Shown piece by piece: positions 7,988-15,608 of a DNA stretch of 27,452 bases; position 1 is the stretch's first letter; the number at the start of each line of letters is the position of its first letter. This DNA comes from CAZBLP01 sp964492825. GTDB taxonomy: Bacteria > DYJV01. A program made the translations under genes and the position numbers. The stretch is from positions 1 to 27,452 of the forward strand of contig CAZBLP010000028.1 of assembly GCA_964492825.1 (NCBI GenBank). The letters run 5' to 3'. The notes below the pieces were generated by a model. The model had not been told where the DNA came from. It searched no databases and saw only the letters and a program-made list of their open reading frames with translations.

Positions 7988-8016
7988 AAAGTAATATGAA
8001 AATTGATTTAAGTCAA
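7988..8016 (-). promoter_or_regulatory. Promoter with overlapping Fnr/Crp-type palindrome, HD/ferredoxin operon
   Basis: On the minus strand TTGACT (8016-8011) and TACTTT (7993-7988) are spaced by 17 bases, 45 bases before the HD gene. The -35 box is part of the 14-base palindrome TTGACTTAAATCAA (8016-8003), which fits the Fnr/HcpR pattern TTGAY-N4-RTCAA. Placement over the -35 suggests repression or class II activation. Confidence 0.5.
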
Positions 8017-8035
8017 AACTTGAAAAAAGAAAAAG

Positions 8036-8069
8036 AAAAATAAAAGTGAGCAAGCTCACTTTTATTTTT
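8036..8069 (-). terminator. Strong intrinsic terminator of the por-nuo operon
   Basis: A near-perfect palindrome with arms of about 16 bases (core GTGAGC / GCTCAC) is followed on the minus strand by a T-rich tract interrupted by a few C. The TAA stop of the last gene (8064-8062) lies inside the 5' arm of the hairpin, so the ribosome terminating there would cover part of the stem. Confidence 0.85.
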
Positions 8070-8760
8070 TTATGATTGGATTAAAATGAAATTTATCTTG
8101 GAAATATTTTATTTGTGCCTCTGTCATTATACCTTGTCCGCTGTTTTCAACTTCTATCAATGGTGAAACCTTCTCCCACTTATCAATAATTTTATTTTCC
8201 CCATCAAACTGCACCTGCACAGCACCTGTAGGACAAACAAAAGCACACGCTCCACACGCTATGCAAAGATCATTATAATCTCCAAAAGGTGCTTCAACCT
8301 TTCTTTTTACACCTCTTCCGGAAAATGTAATAGCATTAGCGCCTACAACCTCTCTACAAGCTCTCTCACATCTGCCGCATAAAATACAGTCATCATATTC
8401 GTCAGCATCAAAAATAGGCTGCTCTATGCCAAACTCTTCTGCAATTTCAAGCAACACAGGATTATCAGGACATCTGCCAAGTAAAAGCTGTAAAACCATT
8501 CTTCTGTATTTTAAAACTTTTTCACTATTGGTAACAACCTCAATCTCTTTGGTAATAGGATAATTACATGATGTGGTTACTTCTGTTTTATTGCCCCTCT
8601 TTACTTCCACAAGGCATAATCTACAGGAACCATAAGGAGACAATGCCTCATGGAAACACAAGGTAGGTATTTTTATCCCAAGAGATTTTGCTGCTTCCAA
8701 AATAGTGGTTTCTCTTTCAACCTCTGCTATTTTATTATCTATTGTTACTTTTATTTTCAT
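8062..8760 (-). CDS. NuoG/HoxU-like Fe-S subunit (N-terminal part only)
   Basis: This 232-residue protein corresponds to the N-terminal electron-transfer region of NuoG, HoxU or HydA. It has a [2Fe-2S] domain (C35, C46, C49, C65) and two [4Fe-4S] motifs (C125, C128, C131, C135 and C166, C169, C172, C176). The His/Cys3 cluster normally found between them is lost: only C97 remains in LLLGRCPDNP. There is no H-cluster or molybdopterin domain, so it is not itself a hydrogenase or formate dehydrogenase. The start at 8760 has GGAGAT upstream and leaves a 13-base gap to nuoF; the longer open frame to 8922 would run into nuoF and is rejected. It probably conveys electrons between the FMN subunit and PorD. 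Confidence 0.88.
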   Translation of the reverse strand: MKIKVTIDNKIAEVERETTILEAAKSLGIKIPTLCFHEALSPYGSCRLCLVEVKRGNKTEVTTSCNYPITKEIEVVTNSEKVLKYRRMVLQLLLGRCPDNPVLLEIAEEFGIEQPIFDADEYDDCILCGRCERACREVVGANAITFSGRGVKRKVEAPFGDYNDLCIACGACAFVCPTGAVQVQFDGENKIIDKWEKVSPLIEVENSGQGIMTEAQIKYFQDKFHFNPIIKK

Positions 8761-8773
8761 TACTAATCTCCTT

Positions 8774-10624
8774 TTAATTAATTTTAACTGCATCAAATTT
8801 ACAGCTATCATAACATATACCGCATTTGATGCATTTATCAGGATTAATTTTATGAGGTTTCTTCTTTTCTCCGCTAATAGCATCCACAGGACAGTTTCTT
8901 TTACATGCGCCGCATCCCACACATTTATCCTCTTTAATTGAAAAACTGCTCAAGTCTTTACATACGCCGGCTGAACACTTCTTCTCATTTATATGCATTA
9001 AATATTCATCTTTGAAATATCTCAAAGTACTTAATACTGGATTAGGAGCAGTTTTTCCTAAGCCGCAAAGTGAACCCTCTTTGGTAACTTCTGCAATTTC
9101 TTCAAGAAGAACAAGGTCATCTTCAGAACCTTCACCTTTTGTGATTTTATCAAGAATTTGATACATTCTTTTAATACCTTCCCTGCAAGTGGTACATTTT
9201 CCGCAAGATTCTTCTTTTAGAAAGTTGAGGAAATATTTGGCAACATCAACCATACATGTTCTTTCATCCATAACAATCATTCCACCTGAGCCCATCATGG
9301 AGCCAACTTTTACAAGTTCGTCAAAATCCACATGGATGTCAAGAAGCGATTCAGGAATACAACCACCTGAAGGCCCTCCTGTCTGAACAGCTTTAAATTT
9401 TCTGTTATTTAAAATTCCACCACCTATTTCAAAAATTATTTCTCTTAATGTAATTCCCATTGGCACTTCAACAAGACCTGTATTGTTTACTTTCCCAACA
9501 AGAGAGAATATTTTAGTGCCTTTGCTGTTTTCAGTGCCAATAGAGCTGTACCATTTTGCTCCGTTATTAATAATAAAAGGAACATTTCCCCAAGTCTCAA
9601 CATTGTTAAGTACCGTAGGCTTATTCCAGAGTCCTTTTTCAGACATATGAATATGCTTTGCTCTTGGCTCACCAACTTTACCTTCTATTGAAGCAATTAA
9701 TGCAGAGGATTCTCCGCAAACAAACGCTCCACCTCCCCTACTTATATGTAAATTAAAACTAAATCCTGTGCCAAGAATATTCTCACCAAGAAGTCCTAAA
9801 TCTGTAGCCTGTTTAATAGCAGTTTCCAAATTTTTAACTGCTAAAGGATATTCATGCCTGACATAAACATAACCCTCATCAGAACCAACTGCAAATGCAC
9901 CTATTAACATACCTTCAATTATTAAATGAGGATTACCTTCCAGCAAGCTCCTGTCCATATATGCACCGGGGTCACCTTCGTCTGCATTACAAATTATATA
10001 TTTTTTATCACTGTCAACTGTTTTACTTGACTCCCATTTAATACCAGTAGGGAATCCTCCGCCACCACGACCCCTTAAACCTGATTCTTTTATTTCATCA
10101 ATAATTTTATCAGAATCCATTTCAGTAATAGCTTTAATAAAACCTTTATACCCGTCTATTGCAATGTAATCATTAATATCAGTTGGATCTATAAGGCCGT
10201 TATTTTTCATTAAAATTCTATGTTGCTTTTTATAAAAAGGAATTTCTTCTTCCAAAGTAATTTTATTTTTATTAATAGGATCTTTATAGAGAAAATCTTC
10301 TACAATTTTATCATTAAGAATAGTTTCTTCCAAAATAGTATCAAGCATGTCAACTTTGACATTTTCATAAAAAACACCCTTTGGTTTTATAACCATTAAT
10401 GGTCCTCTTTCACAAAAACCATGACAACCTGTGCTTTTTATAAAAACTTTATCCTCTAAACCTTTTTCTTTGATCTTTGTCTCCAGAGCAGTAACAATCT
10501 CGAGACTTCCGTGAGCCTGACAACCTGTACCTGCACAGATGGTTATACATATTTTTGAAACATTCTTTTCATCTTTTATATTTTCTGCATATTTCTCAAA
10601 TTCTTTTACTGATGTTAACTTCAT
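8774..10624 (-). CDS. NuoF/HydB-like NADH- and FMN-binding subunit with extra ferredoxin domain
   Basis: The 616-residue protein has the HydB architecture. A thioredoxin-like [2Fe-2S] domain comes first (C30 or C26, C35, C67, C71). The NADH/FMN core follows, with GRGGGGFPTG at 185-194, CNADEGDPGAYMDR at 212-225 and GGGAFVCGESSALI at 297-310. The N3-type [4Fe-4S] ligands are C474, C477, C480 and C520. A C-terminal two-cluster ferredoxin domain closes the protein (C568, C571, C574, C578; C598, C601, C604, C608). C550 and C555 are extra cysteines before the last domain. Plain complex I NuoF lacks both terminal extensions, which are typical of electron-bifurcating hydrogenases and related soluble enzymes. 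It oxidises or reduces NAD(H). It starts 18 bases after nuoE, with GAGAGGAA as ribosome site. Confidence 0.92.
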   Translation of the reverse strand: MKLTSVKEFEKYAENIKDEKNVSKICITICAGTGCQAHGSLEIVTALETKIKEKGLEDKVFIKSTGCHGFCERGPLMVIKPKGVFYENVKVDMLDTILEETILNDKIVEDFLYKDPINKNKITLEEEIPFYKKQHRILMKNNGLIDPTDINDYIAIDGYKGFIKAITEMDSDKIIDEIKESGLRGRGGGGFPTGIKWESSKTVDSDKKYIICNADEGDPGAYMDRSLLEGNPHLIIEGMLIGAFAVGSDEGYVYVRHEYPLAVKNLETAIKQATDLGLLGENILGTGFSFNLHISRGGGAFVCGESSALIASIEGKVGEPRAKHIHMSEKGLWNKPTVLNNVETWGNVPFIINNGAKWYSSIGTENSKGTKIFSLVGKVNNTGLVEVPMGITLREIIFEIGGGILNNRKFKAVQTGGPSGGCIPESLLDIHVDFDELVKVGSMMGSGGMIVMDERTCMVDVAKYFLNFLKEESCGKCTTCREGIKRMYQILDKITKGEGSEDDLVLLEEIAEVTKEGSLCGLGKTAPNPVLSTLRYFKDEYLMHINEKKCSAGVCKDLSSFSIKEDKCVGCGACKRNCPVDAISGEKKKPHKINPDKCIKCGICYDSCKFDAVKIN

Positions 10625-10642
10625 TTTATTCCTCTCTCAAAT

Positions 10643-11089
10643 TTATTTATATTCATTCAAGATATTTTTAACTTTTGAAGTATTCATATTGCCATAATAT
10701 TTACTATTAACAACTACAACTGGTCCAAGAGCACATGCACCGAGACAGTTAACAGTCTCTAATGTAAAATTACCATCTGATGTGGTCTCACCTGCCTGAA
10801 TATTCAGTTTGTTTTCAAATTCATTAAGAACTTTATCACCACCTCTAACATGACATGCTGTACCAAGACAGATTTGAATAATATTCTTTCCTCTTGGAGT
10901 AAGGCTAAAAGCTCTGAAAAAAGTAGCTATTCTGTAAATATCGGAAATAGGAATATTTAGAATATCCGACAATTTAAAAAGATCTTCTCTTTTCAAATAT
11001 CCGGCTTTTTCCTGCATATCTTGAAGAATCGATATTATAAACGACTTGTCATTATTATATTTTTCTACAATATCTTTAACATAACTCAT
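10643..11089 (-). CDS. NuoE/HydC-like [2Fe-2S] thioredoxin-fold subunit
   Basis: This 148-residue subunit of the NADH module has a helical N-terminus (IVEKYNNDKSFIISILQDMQ) and the HydC/NuoE motif LGTACHVRGGDKVLNEFE. The four [2Fe-2S] cysteines are in the segments GTACHVRG plus the preceding region and ETVNCLGACALGPVV. The start at 11089 (MSYVKD) is preferred over the longer frame beginning at 11113, because AGGAGT lies at the right distance from it and the longer version would overlap porB. It transfers electrons to or from the FMN in the next gene product. It lies 13 bases after porB, so it belongs to the por operon. Confidence 0.9.
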   Translation of the reverse strand: MSYVKDIVEKYNNDKSFIISILQDMQEKAGYLKREDLFKLSDILNIPISDIYRIATFFRAFSLTPRGKNIIQICLGTACHVRGGDKVLNEFENKLNIQAGETTSDGNFTLETVNCLGACALGPVVVVNSKYYGNMNTSKVKNILNEYK

Positions 11090-11102
11090 TAAAGACTCCT
11101 TT

Positions 11103-12029
11103 CTACATTTCACACTTTTTCAAAAGTTTATTGTAATTTTCATTTACTCTATTTTCAATTTCTTCAATTAATTCATCTGTCAGATGTCTGAACCTTCCCT
11201 GTTTTTTAAGATACTCTCTCACATGTTTCAATTTAAGAGGTTTATAAGTCATACTGTATTTACCATTAACAACTTCATACAACGGGAAAATCCCTGTATC
11301 AATTGCAAGCCTTCCAATCTCAATACTATCATCAGGCAAACTTCTCCATCCAGTTGGACATGGCGAAAATACATGCAAATATGCAGGTCCTTCAATATCT
11401 ACACCTTTTTTAGCTTTTGCCATTAAATCAAATGGATGAGAAGGACATGCAGTAGCAACATAAGGAATTCCATGTGCAACTGCTATTTCAGGTAAATTCT
11501 TTTTATTGGTTTTCTGACCGCTACTTTTTTTACCAGCAGGAGAAGTGGTAGTTGTTGCACAATAAGGTGTGGAGCTTGACCTCTGAATACCTGTATTCAT
11601 ATATGCTTCATTGTCATAACAAACATACATGAAATTATGGAATCTTTCCAGAGCTCCACTTAATGCCTGCATACCTATATCAGCTGTTCCGCCGTCACCT
11701 GCAAATGCAACAATTTTAATATCTCTGTCTGAAGGATATCTTCCTTTTCTTTTTAAAACTTTAATAGCTGACTCTATACCTGATGCAACAGCAGCAGCAT
11801 TTTCAAATGCAACATGTATCCATGGCACTGTCCACGCTGTATCAGGAAAAGATGATGTAACAATTTCAAGACATCCAGTGGCATTTGCAATAATCACATC
11901 AGCACCAATAGCTTTCAAAACCTGCCTCACTGCAAGCAATTCACCGCATCCCTGACAAGCTCTGTGACCTGGTGATAATATTTCTCTTTTTGGTAATAAT
12001 TTTGCCGCATATATGTTATATTTTTCCAT
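11103..12029 (-). CDS. porB: Pyruvate:ferredoxin oxidoreductase, beta subunit
   Basis: PorB binds thiamine diphosphate and a [4Fe-4S] cluster, and with PorA catalyses reversible oxidative decarboxylation of pyruvate to acetyl-CoA. In the 308 residues the cluster cysteines are C25 and C28 (CQGCGE), C53 (ATGC) and C224 (SPCPTG). The TPP motif begins GDGGTADIG at 111 and continues to DNEAYMNTG at 139-147. The segment ANATGCLEI and the TVPWIH motif agree with pyruvate rather than 2-oxoglutarate enzymes. The start codon overlaps the porA stop by one base (TAATG), which indicates translational coupling. It is the fourth gene of the operon and precedes the NADH module. Confidence 0.93.
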   Translation of the reverse strand: MEKYNIYAAKLLPKREILSPGHRACQGCGELLAVRQVLKAIGADVIIANATGCLEIVTSSFPDTAWTVPWIHVAFENAAAVASGIESAIKVLKRKGRYPSDRDIKIVAFAGDGGTADIGMQALSGALERFHNFMYVCYDNEAYMNTGIQRSSSTPYCATTTTSPAGKKSSGQKTNKKNLPEIAVAHGIPYVATACPSHPFDLMAKAKKGVDIEGPAYLHVFSPCPTGWRSLPDDSIEIGRLAIDTGIFPLYEVVNGKYSMTYKPLKLKHVREYLKKQGRFRHLTDELIEEIENRVNENYNKLLKKCEM

Positions 12030-13207
12030 TAGCCTCTTACTCCTATAAATTGATATGGTAATGCTTTGCCTTTTTTAACTGCTTCTTTTGTTTGCGCATA
12101 CATATATTTAAAATCATTAATAGTTACATCTCTACCTGCAAGACCTGCAATAAAATCTGTAACAACAGGTTTTTTATCTAAATCATATAATATATTTCTA
12201 ATTTCAATGCCAACAGGTCCGCCTGTAGTACCATATGTAATAGCTCTGTCAACTATGCCTATCCCCTTTAAATGACTAATAGCTTCTATAAATTCATCAA
12301 TTGGAAAAGGCCTCCAAAGTCTCAACTTTATAAGTCCAGCTTTTTCACCTTCTTTTCTCAGCTCATCAATTGCAATTTGAGCTGTCTCACCATAACTTCC
12401 CATTGTTAGAAGAACAATTTCAGCATCATCAGTTTTATACGTTTCTATAGGTTTAAATCTTCTGCCATATATATTTGCAAATTCATCCCAAACTTCCAAA
12501 ATAACCTCTTTGGAATTATGTAAAACAACATCATTAACCTTTTTGGCTTCTGTATAAACTTCAGGAATGCCAACAGGCCCCATAGTAACAGGCTTCTCAG
12601 GATTAAGCTGTAACACAGGCTCATATTTATCATTTAAAAATTTATCAACTTCATTTTGGTCCAAAAATTCTATTGGTTCAATCATATGCGTAAGTATAAA
12701 ACCGTCCATATGAACCATTATAGGCAATAATACTCTTTTATCTTCTGCTATTTTAAAAGCAGTTAAATGCGCATCAAATGCTTCCTGTCCATTTTCAACA
12801 AAAAATTGTATCCATCCGCAATCTCTGACACTCATAGCATCTGTATGGTCATTCCATATACTAATTGGCCCTGAAAGAGACCTGTCTGCAACTGTCATAA
12901 CTATTGGCAATCTCAAAGATGGCACAATAAAAACTATTTCATTCATCAGTGCAAGCCCTTGAGAGCTTGTAGCAGTATAAGTCCTTGCACCTGCAGCAGA
13001 ACAACCGCAACATACACTCATAGCAGAATGCTCTGATTCTACTGGAATAAATTCGGCATCTACTTCGCCATTTGCAACAATTTCCGATAAATGCTCAACA
13101 ATATGAGTCTGAGGTGTAATAGGATATGCAGCAATACAGTCAACATTTGCCAATTTAACTGCTTCGCTAACTGCTAATGAAACTTCAATTCCAACTCTTT
13201 TAGACAT
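12029..13207 (-). CDS. porA: Pyruvate:ferredoxin oxidoreductase, alpha subunit
   Basis: PorA carries the pyrimidine-binding and transketolase C-terminal-like domains. Visible family signatures in the 392 residues are AAYPITPQTHIVEHL (about 25-39), FIPVESEHSAMS (about 53-64), TATSSQGLALM and the segment LSGPISIWNDHTDAM that is typical for pyruvate-specific PorA proteins. The C-terminal domain contains LRLWRPFP and GIVDRA. It pairs with PorB for the reaction pyruvate + CoA to acetyl-CoA + CO2 with two low-potential electrons, or the reverse in carbon fixation. Overlap by one base with both its neighbours (porD and porB) implies coupled translation and equal stoichiometry. Confidence 0.94.
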   Translation of the reverse strand: MSKRVGIEVSLAVSEAVKLANVDCIAAYPITPQTHIVEHLSEIVANGEVDAEFIPVESEHSAMSVCCGCSAAGARTYTATSSQGLALMNEIVFIVPSLRLPIVMTVADRSLSGPISIWNDHTDAMSVRDCGWIQFFVENGQEAFDAHLTAFKIAEDKRVLLPIMVHMDGFILTHMIEPIEFLDQNEVDKFLNDKYEPVLQLNPEKPVTMGPVGIPEVYTEAKKVNDVVLHNSKEVILEVWDEFANIYGRRFKPIETYKTDDAEIVLLTMGSYGETAQIAIDELRKEGEKAGLIKLRLWRPFPIDEFIEAISHLKGIGIVDRAITYGTTGGPVGIEIRNILYDLDKKPVVTDFIAGLAGRDVTINDFKYMYAQTKEAVKKGKALPYQFIGVRG

Positions 13208-13509
13208 TACACCACCTCCTCAACCATTGATATACATTGAACATAACACTCTTTGGCACATATTCCGCATCCTTTACAATACTCTAAATCAGCAACAAAA
13301 AACCCTTCTTCATCCTCATATATTGCTGCATCAGGACAAAAAATATAGCAAAGTCCGCATTTAACACATTTTGTCTTGTCCACAACAGGTCTTAATGATC
13401 TCCAATCTCCAGTTTTATAAAACCTTGAACTACCAGGCTCAGTAATAGCCATACCTATTTCAAGGTCTTGCCATTTAATTTCTTGAATGTTTTTTACAGG
13501 CCACTTCAA
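13207..13509 (-). CDS. porD: Pyruvate:ferredoxin oxidoreductase, delta (ferredoxin) subunit
   Basis: This 100-residue two-cluster ferredoxin has [4Fe-4S] motifs at C48, C51, C54, C58 and C78, C81, C84, C88, with an additional C92. The segment GMAITEPGSSRFYKTGDWRS before the clusters is characteristic of PorD. It draws electrons from the alpha/beta core and passes them to an external acceptor, here probably ferredoxin and possibly also the NuoEFG-like subunits. The start is TTG at 13509, chosen because AAGGAG lies about 6 bases before it and the PorD N-terminus is then of normal length. It overlaps porA by one base. Confidence 0.92.
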   Translation of the reverse strand: MKWPVKNIQEIKWQDLEIGMAITEPGSSRFYKTGDWRSLRPVVDKTKCVKCGLCYIFCPDAAIYEDEEGFFVADLEYCKGCGICAKECYVQCISMVEEVV

Positions 13510-13580
13510 TTTAAACTCCTTTTATTTTTTTCTCACAGAAAATGTTGGGAACATATTGTTCTCAAATTATATTCTATATA

Positions 13581-14129
13581 TTAACTTATTGATTTTACTT
13601 CCTCAAAAGCAACCTTACATGCTTCTATATTCTTAGCTGCAATTTTACCGAACCTTTCAGTAAGAGGCTCCACAAGGTCTTCAATCTGAACTATTGGCAT
13701 CATTTTTAAAAATGCTCCGAGCATTATAATGTTGGTAATAGGTCTTTTCAAAATATCAAGAGCAATTTTAGTAGCATTTAAAGTTGCAACTTTAATATCC
13801 TTGTTAAATTCTTTTTTAAGTTCTTCCGGTGACTTTGTAGAATTTGCAATAACAATTCCTCCCTTTTTAACACCAGCAGTTACATCTATAATCTGCATAA
13901 TTGAAGGGTCAAGAACAATTACAATATCAGGTTCATAAATTTTAGTTCTTAAGTATATTTTCTCATCTGAGACTCTTGAAAATGCAATAACAGGGGCCCC
14001 TCTACGTTCAGGACCAAAACTTGGAAACGCTTGGGCAAATTTCCCTGAGTTAATTGCTGACGTTGCTAATACTTCCGCTGATGTAACAGCTCCTTGCCCA
14101 CCTCTGCCATGAAATCTAATTTCAACCAT
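13581..14129 (-). CDS. porG: Pyruvate:ferredoxin oxidoreductase, gamma subunit
   Basis: The 182-residue gamma subunit starts with the family motif EIRFHGRGGQGAVTSAEVLA and contains FGPERRGAPVIAFSRVSDE at about residues 40-58. It forms part of the CoA-binding side of 2-oxoacid:ferredoxin oxidoreductases. Gene order gamma-delta-alpha-beta is the one known for pyruvate (porGDAB) rather than 2-oxoglutarate enzymes. It is the first gene of the seven-gene operon and has a GAGAGGG ribosome site. A 71-base gap separates it from porD, the widest within the operon; nothing recognisable is in it. Confidence 0.93.
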   Translation of the reverse strand: MVEIRFHGRGGQGAVTSAEVLATSAINSGKFAQAFPSFGPERRGAPVIAFSRVSDEKIYLRTKIYEPDIVIVLDPSIMQIIDVTAGVKKGGIVIANSTKSPEELKKEFNKDIKVATLNATKIALDILKRPITNIIMLGAFLKMMPIVQIEDLVEPLTERFGKIAAKNIEACKVAFEEVKSIS

Positions 14130-14216
14130 TTAATCCCTCTCTTATTATTTTATTAAAATTGATTTAAACTGTTCTGAAAAATATAAAAATCCAATAAAGT
14201 GAAATAAAAACAAATA

Positions 14217-14253
14217 TTGGATACTGTATACAATTTTATTTTCTAAAAATCAA
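14217..14253 (-). promoter_or_regulatory. por-nuo operon promoter with overlapping operator
   Basis: Minus-strand TTGATT (14253-14248) is followed after exactly 17 bases by TATACA (14230-14225). Over the -10 box and start point lies an inverted repeat, TTGTATAC-A-GTATCCAA (14233-14217), with 7 of 8 base pairs matching. The half-site TTGTATAC resembles operators of GntR-type repressors. Just upstream, ACTTGATTTTT is present twice in tandem (12-base period, around 14245-14267). The predicted start is about 90 bases before porG. Confidence 0.6.
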
Positions 14254-14286
14254 GTAAAAAATCAAGTTATTTTTTTCTTAATATTA

Positions 14287-14910
14287 TTAAATATCTTTAA
14301 TTTCCCTTCTGTTTTTAATTGCTTCTGAAAGGGTAAGTTGATCAATATATTCTATTTCACTTCCAACAGGAATCCCTGATGCAATTCTTGAAATATTAAT
14401 ATGAGTCAAATTGTTCTTTTTTAACTGTTGAATAATATATGATGCTGTTGCATTACCCTCAGATGTGGGATTCATAGCTAAAATCAGTTCCCGTATTTTG
14501 ACTTTTTTTAGTTTTTCAATAAGCTCTTTTATCTTTAAATTATCAGGCAATATTCCGTCTATTGGCGATATTGCACCATGCAAAACATGATAAACACCGT
14601 TGAATTCTGCTGACTTTTCTATATTATACAAATCCACAACAGACTCCACTACACAAATTTGAGAAAAATCTCTTTTTTTATTTAAACAAATATCGCAAAG
14701 CTCACCTGTGGAAAAATTAAAACAATTCTTGCAAAATCTAATATTTTTTTTAAGATTCTCAATTGACTCAGTAAGTGAAAAAACATATTTTTCATCAGCA
14801 TTAAGCATAAAAAATGTTAGCCTAAATGCTGTTTTTTTTCCAATACCAGGTAATTTAGATAAATTATCAACTACTTTTTTTATAGTTTCTGGAAAAAGAT
14901 TTAAATTCAT
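14287..14910 (-). CDS. recR: Recombination mediator protein RecR
   Basis: RecR works with RecO (and RecF) to load RecA at gaps and ends. The 207-residue protein has the helix-hairpin-helix LPGIGKKTA at about 20-28, a four-cysteine zinc finger (C60, C63, C72, C75), a Toprim domain starting CVVES and the C-terminal segment ISRIASGIPVGSEIEYID that is diagnostic for RecR. The ATG at 14910 is preferred; an in-frame TTG two codons upstream (14916) is possible but has no better ribosome site. It lies upstream of the por operon on the same strand, with no clear terminator between them. It is divergent from the phosphatase gene at 14984. Confidence 0.95.
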   Translation of the reverse strand: MNLNLFPETIKKVVDNLSKLPGIGKKTAFRLTFFMLNADEKYVFSLTESIENLKKNIRFCKNCFNFSTGELCDICLNKKRDFSQICVVESVVDLYNIEKSAEFNGVYHVLHGAISPIDGILPDNLKIKELIEKLKKVKIRELILAMNPTSEGNATASYIIQQLKKNNLTHINISRIASGIPVGSEIEYIDQLTLSEAIKNRREIKDI

Positions 14911-14983
14911 ATTCAAAATTTTCTTGCAAAATTATTTTATATCTCATAACATATATTAAAAATAAAAAAAGGTAAACAAAATT

Positions 14984-15589
14984 ATGAAACTTTTCCTTTT
15001 CAGGCACACTCAGACAAATAATACACTTGATGGAACTTTTAGGTATAATGGTTTTATAGATGTTGATGTTGACGATAATGGATTAAAAATTTTTTATAAA
15101 TTTATTCCTATATTGAAAAAATATAAGTTTGCATCAATTTACTCAAGCGATTTAATAAGAGCAAAAAAAGGTGCACAAATTTTTTCAGAAGAATTAAATA
15201 TATCATATTTCACAGATATAAGATTAAGGGAAGTCAGCCAAGGGAGATGGGAAGGTTTAAGTTATAATGAAATAATTGAAAAATATCCGGAAGAAGCCAA
15301 TAAAAAATTCAACAATTATGTTGATTATAAAGTTAAAGGTGGAGAGAACCTAATTGAAGCCCAAAACAGAGTTATGGATTTTATCAATGAATTAAAAAAA
15401 AAGTATTTTGAAAAAAATATTTTGATTGTTGCACATGGAGGAATAAACACATTAATTCTTTTAAATGCATTAAATATGGATTTAAATGATTTTTTCAGAA
15501 TAAAGCAAGATTTCGGATGCTTAAATATTATTGAATATTTTGAAACCTTTTCTAAAGTTATTAAAATGAATTATACAATATTACCCTAA
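14984..15589 (+). CDS. Histidine phosphatase family protein (phosphoglycerate mutase/CobC-like)
   Basis: The only plus-strand gene encodes 201 residues of the histidine phosphatase superfamily. The phosphorylated histidine is H8 in FLFRHTQT, where RHT replaces the commoner RHG; RHT also occurs in alpha-ribazole phosphatases. Other expected residues are visible: the arginine of YSSDLIRAKKGA, the glutamate in REVSQGRWEGLSY and the second histidine in VAHGG. Its location next to a cobalt/nickel uptake gene hints at alpha-ribazole-5'-phosphate phosphatase (CobC) in cobalamin synthesis, but a general sugar-phosphate phosphatase is equally possible. It is divergent from recR and convergent with cbiM, with 19 bases between the two stops. 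The ribosome site (AAGG, 11 bases from ATG) is weak. Confidence 0.85.
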   Translation: MKLFLFRHTQTNNTLDGTFRYNGFIDVDVDDNGLKIFYKFIPILKKYKFASIYSSDLIRAKKGAQIFSEELNISYFTDIRLREVSQGRWEGLSYNEIIEKYPEEANKKFNNYVDYKVKGGENLIEAQNRVMDFINELKKKYFEKNILIVAHGGINTLILLNALNMDLNDFFRIKQDFGCLNIIEYFETFSKVIKMNYTILP

Positions 15590-15608
15590 ATTCATTAGAT
15601 TTTTCATA

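Noticed and set aside
8761..8922. Upstream extension of the NuoG-like frame with 54 more residues
   Set aside because: It overlaps the end of nuoF by about 150 bases, has no homology-like content, and the internal ATG at 8760 has a good ribosome site and normal N-terminus.
11090..11113. Eight-residue N-terminal extension of the NuoE-like protein
   Set aside because: It overlaps porB, and AGGAGT is correctly spaced for the ATG at 11089.
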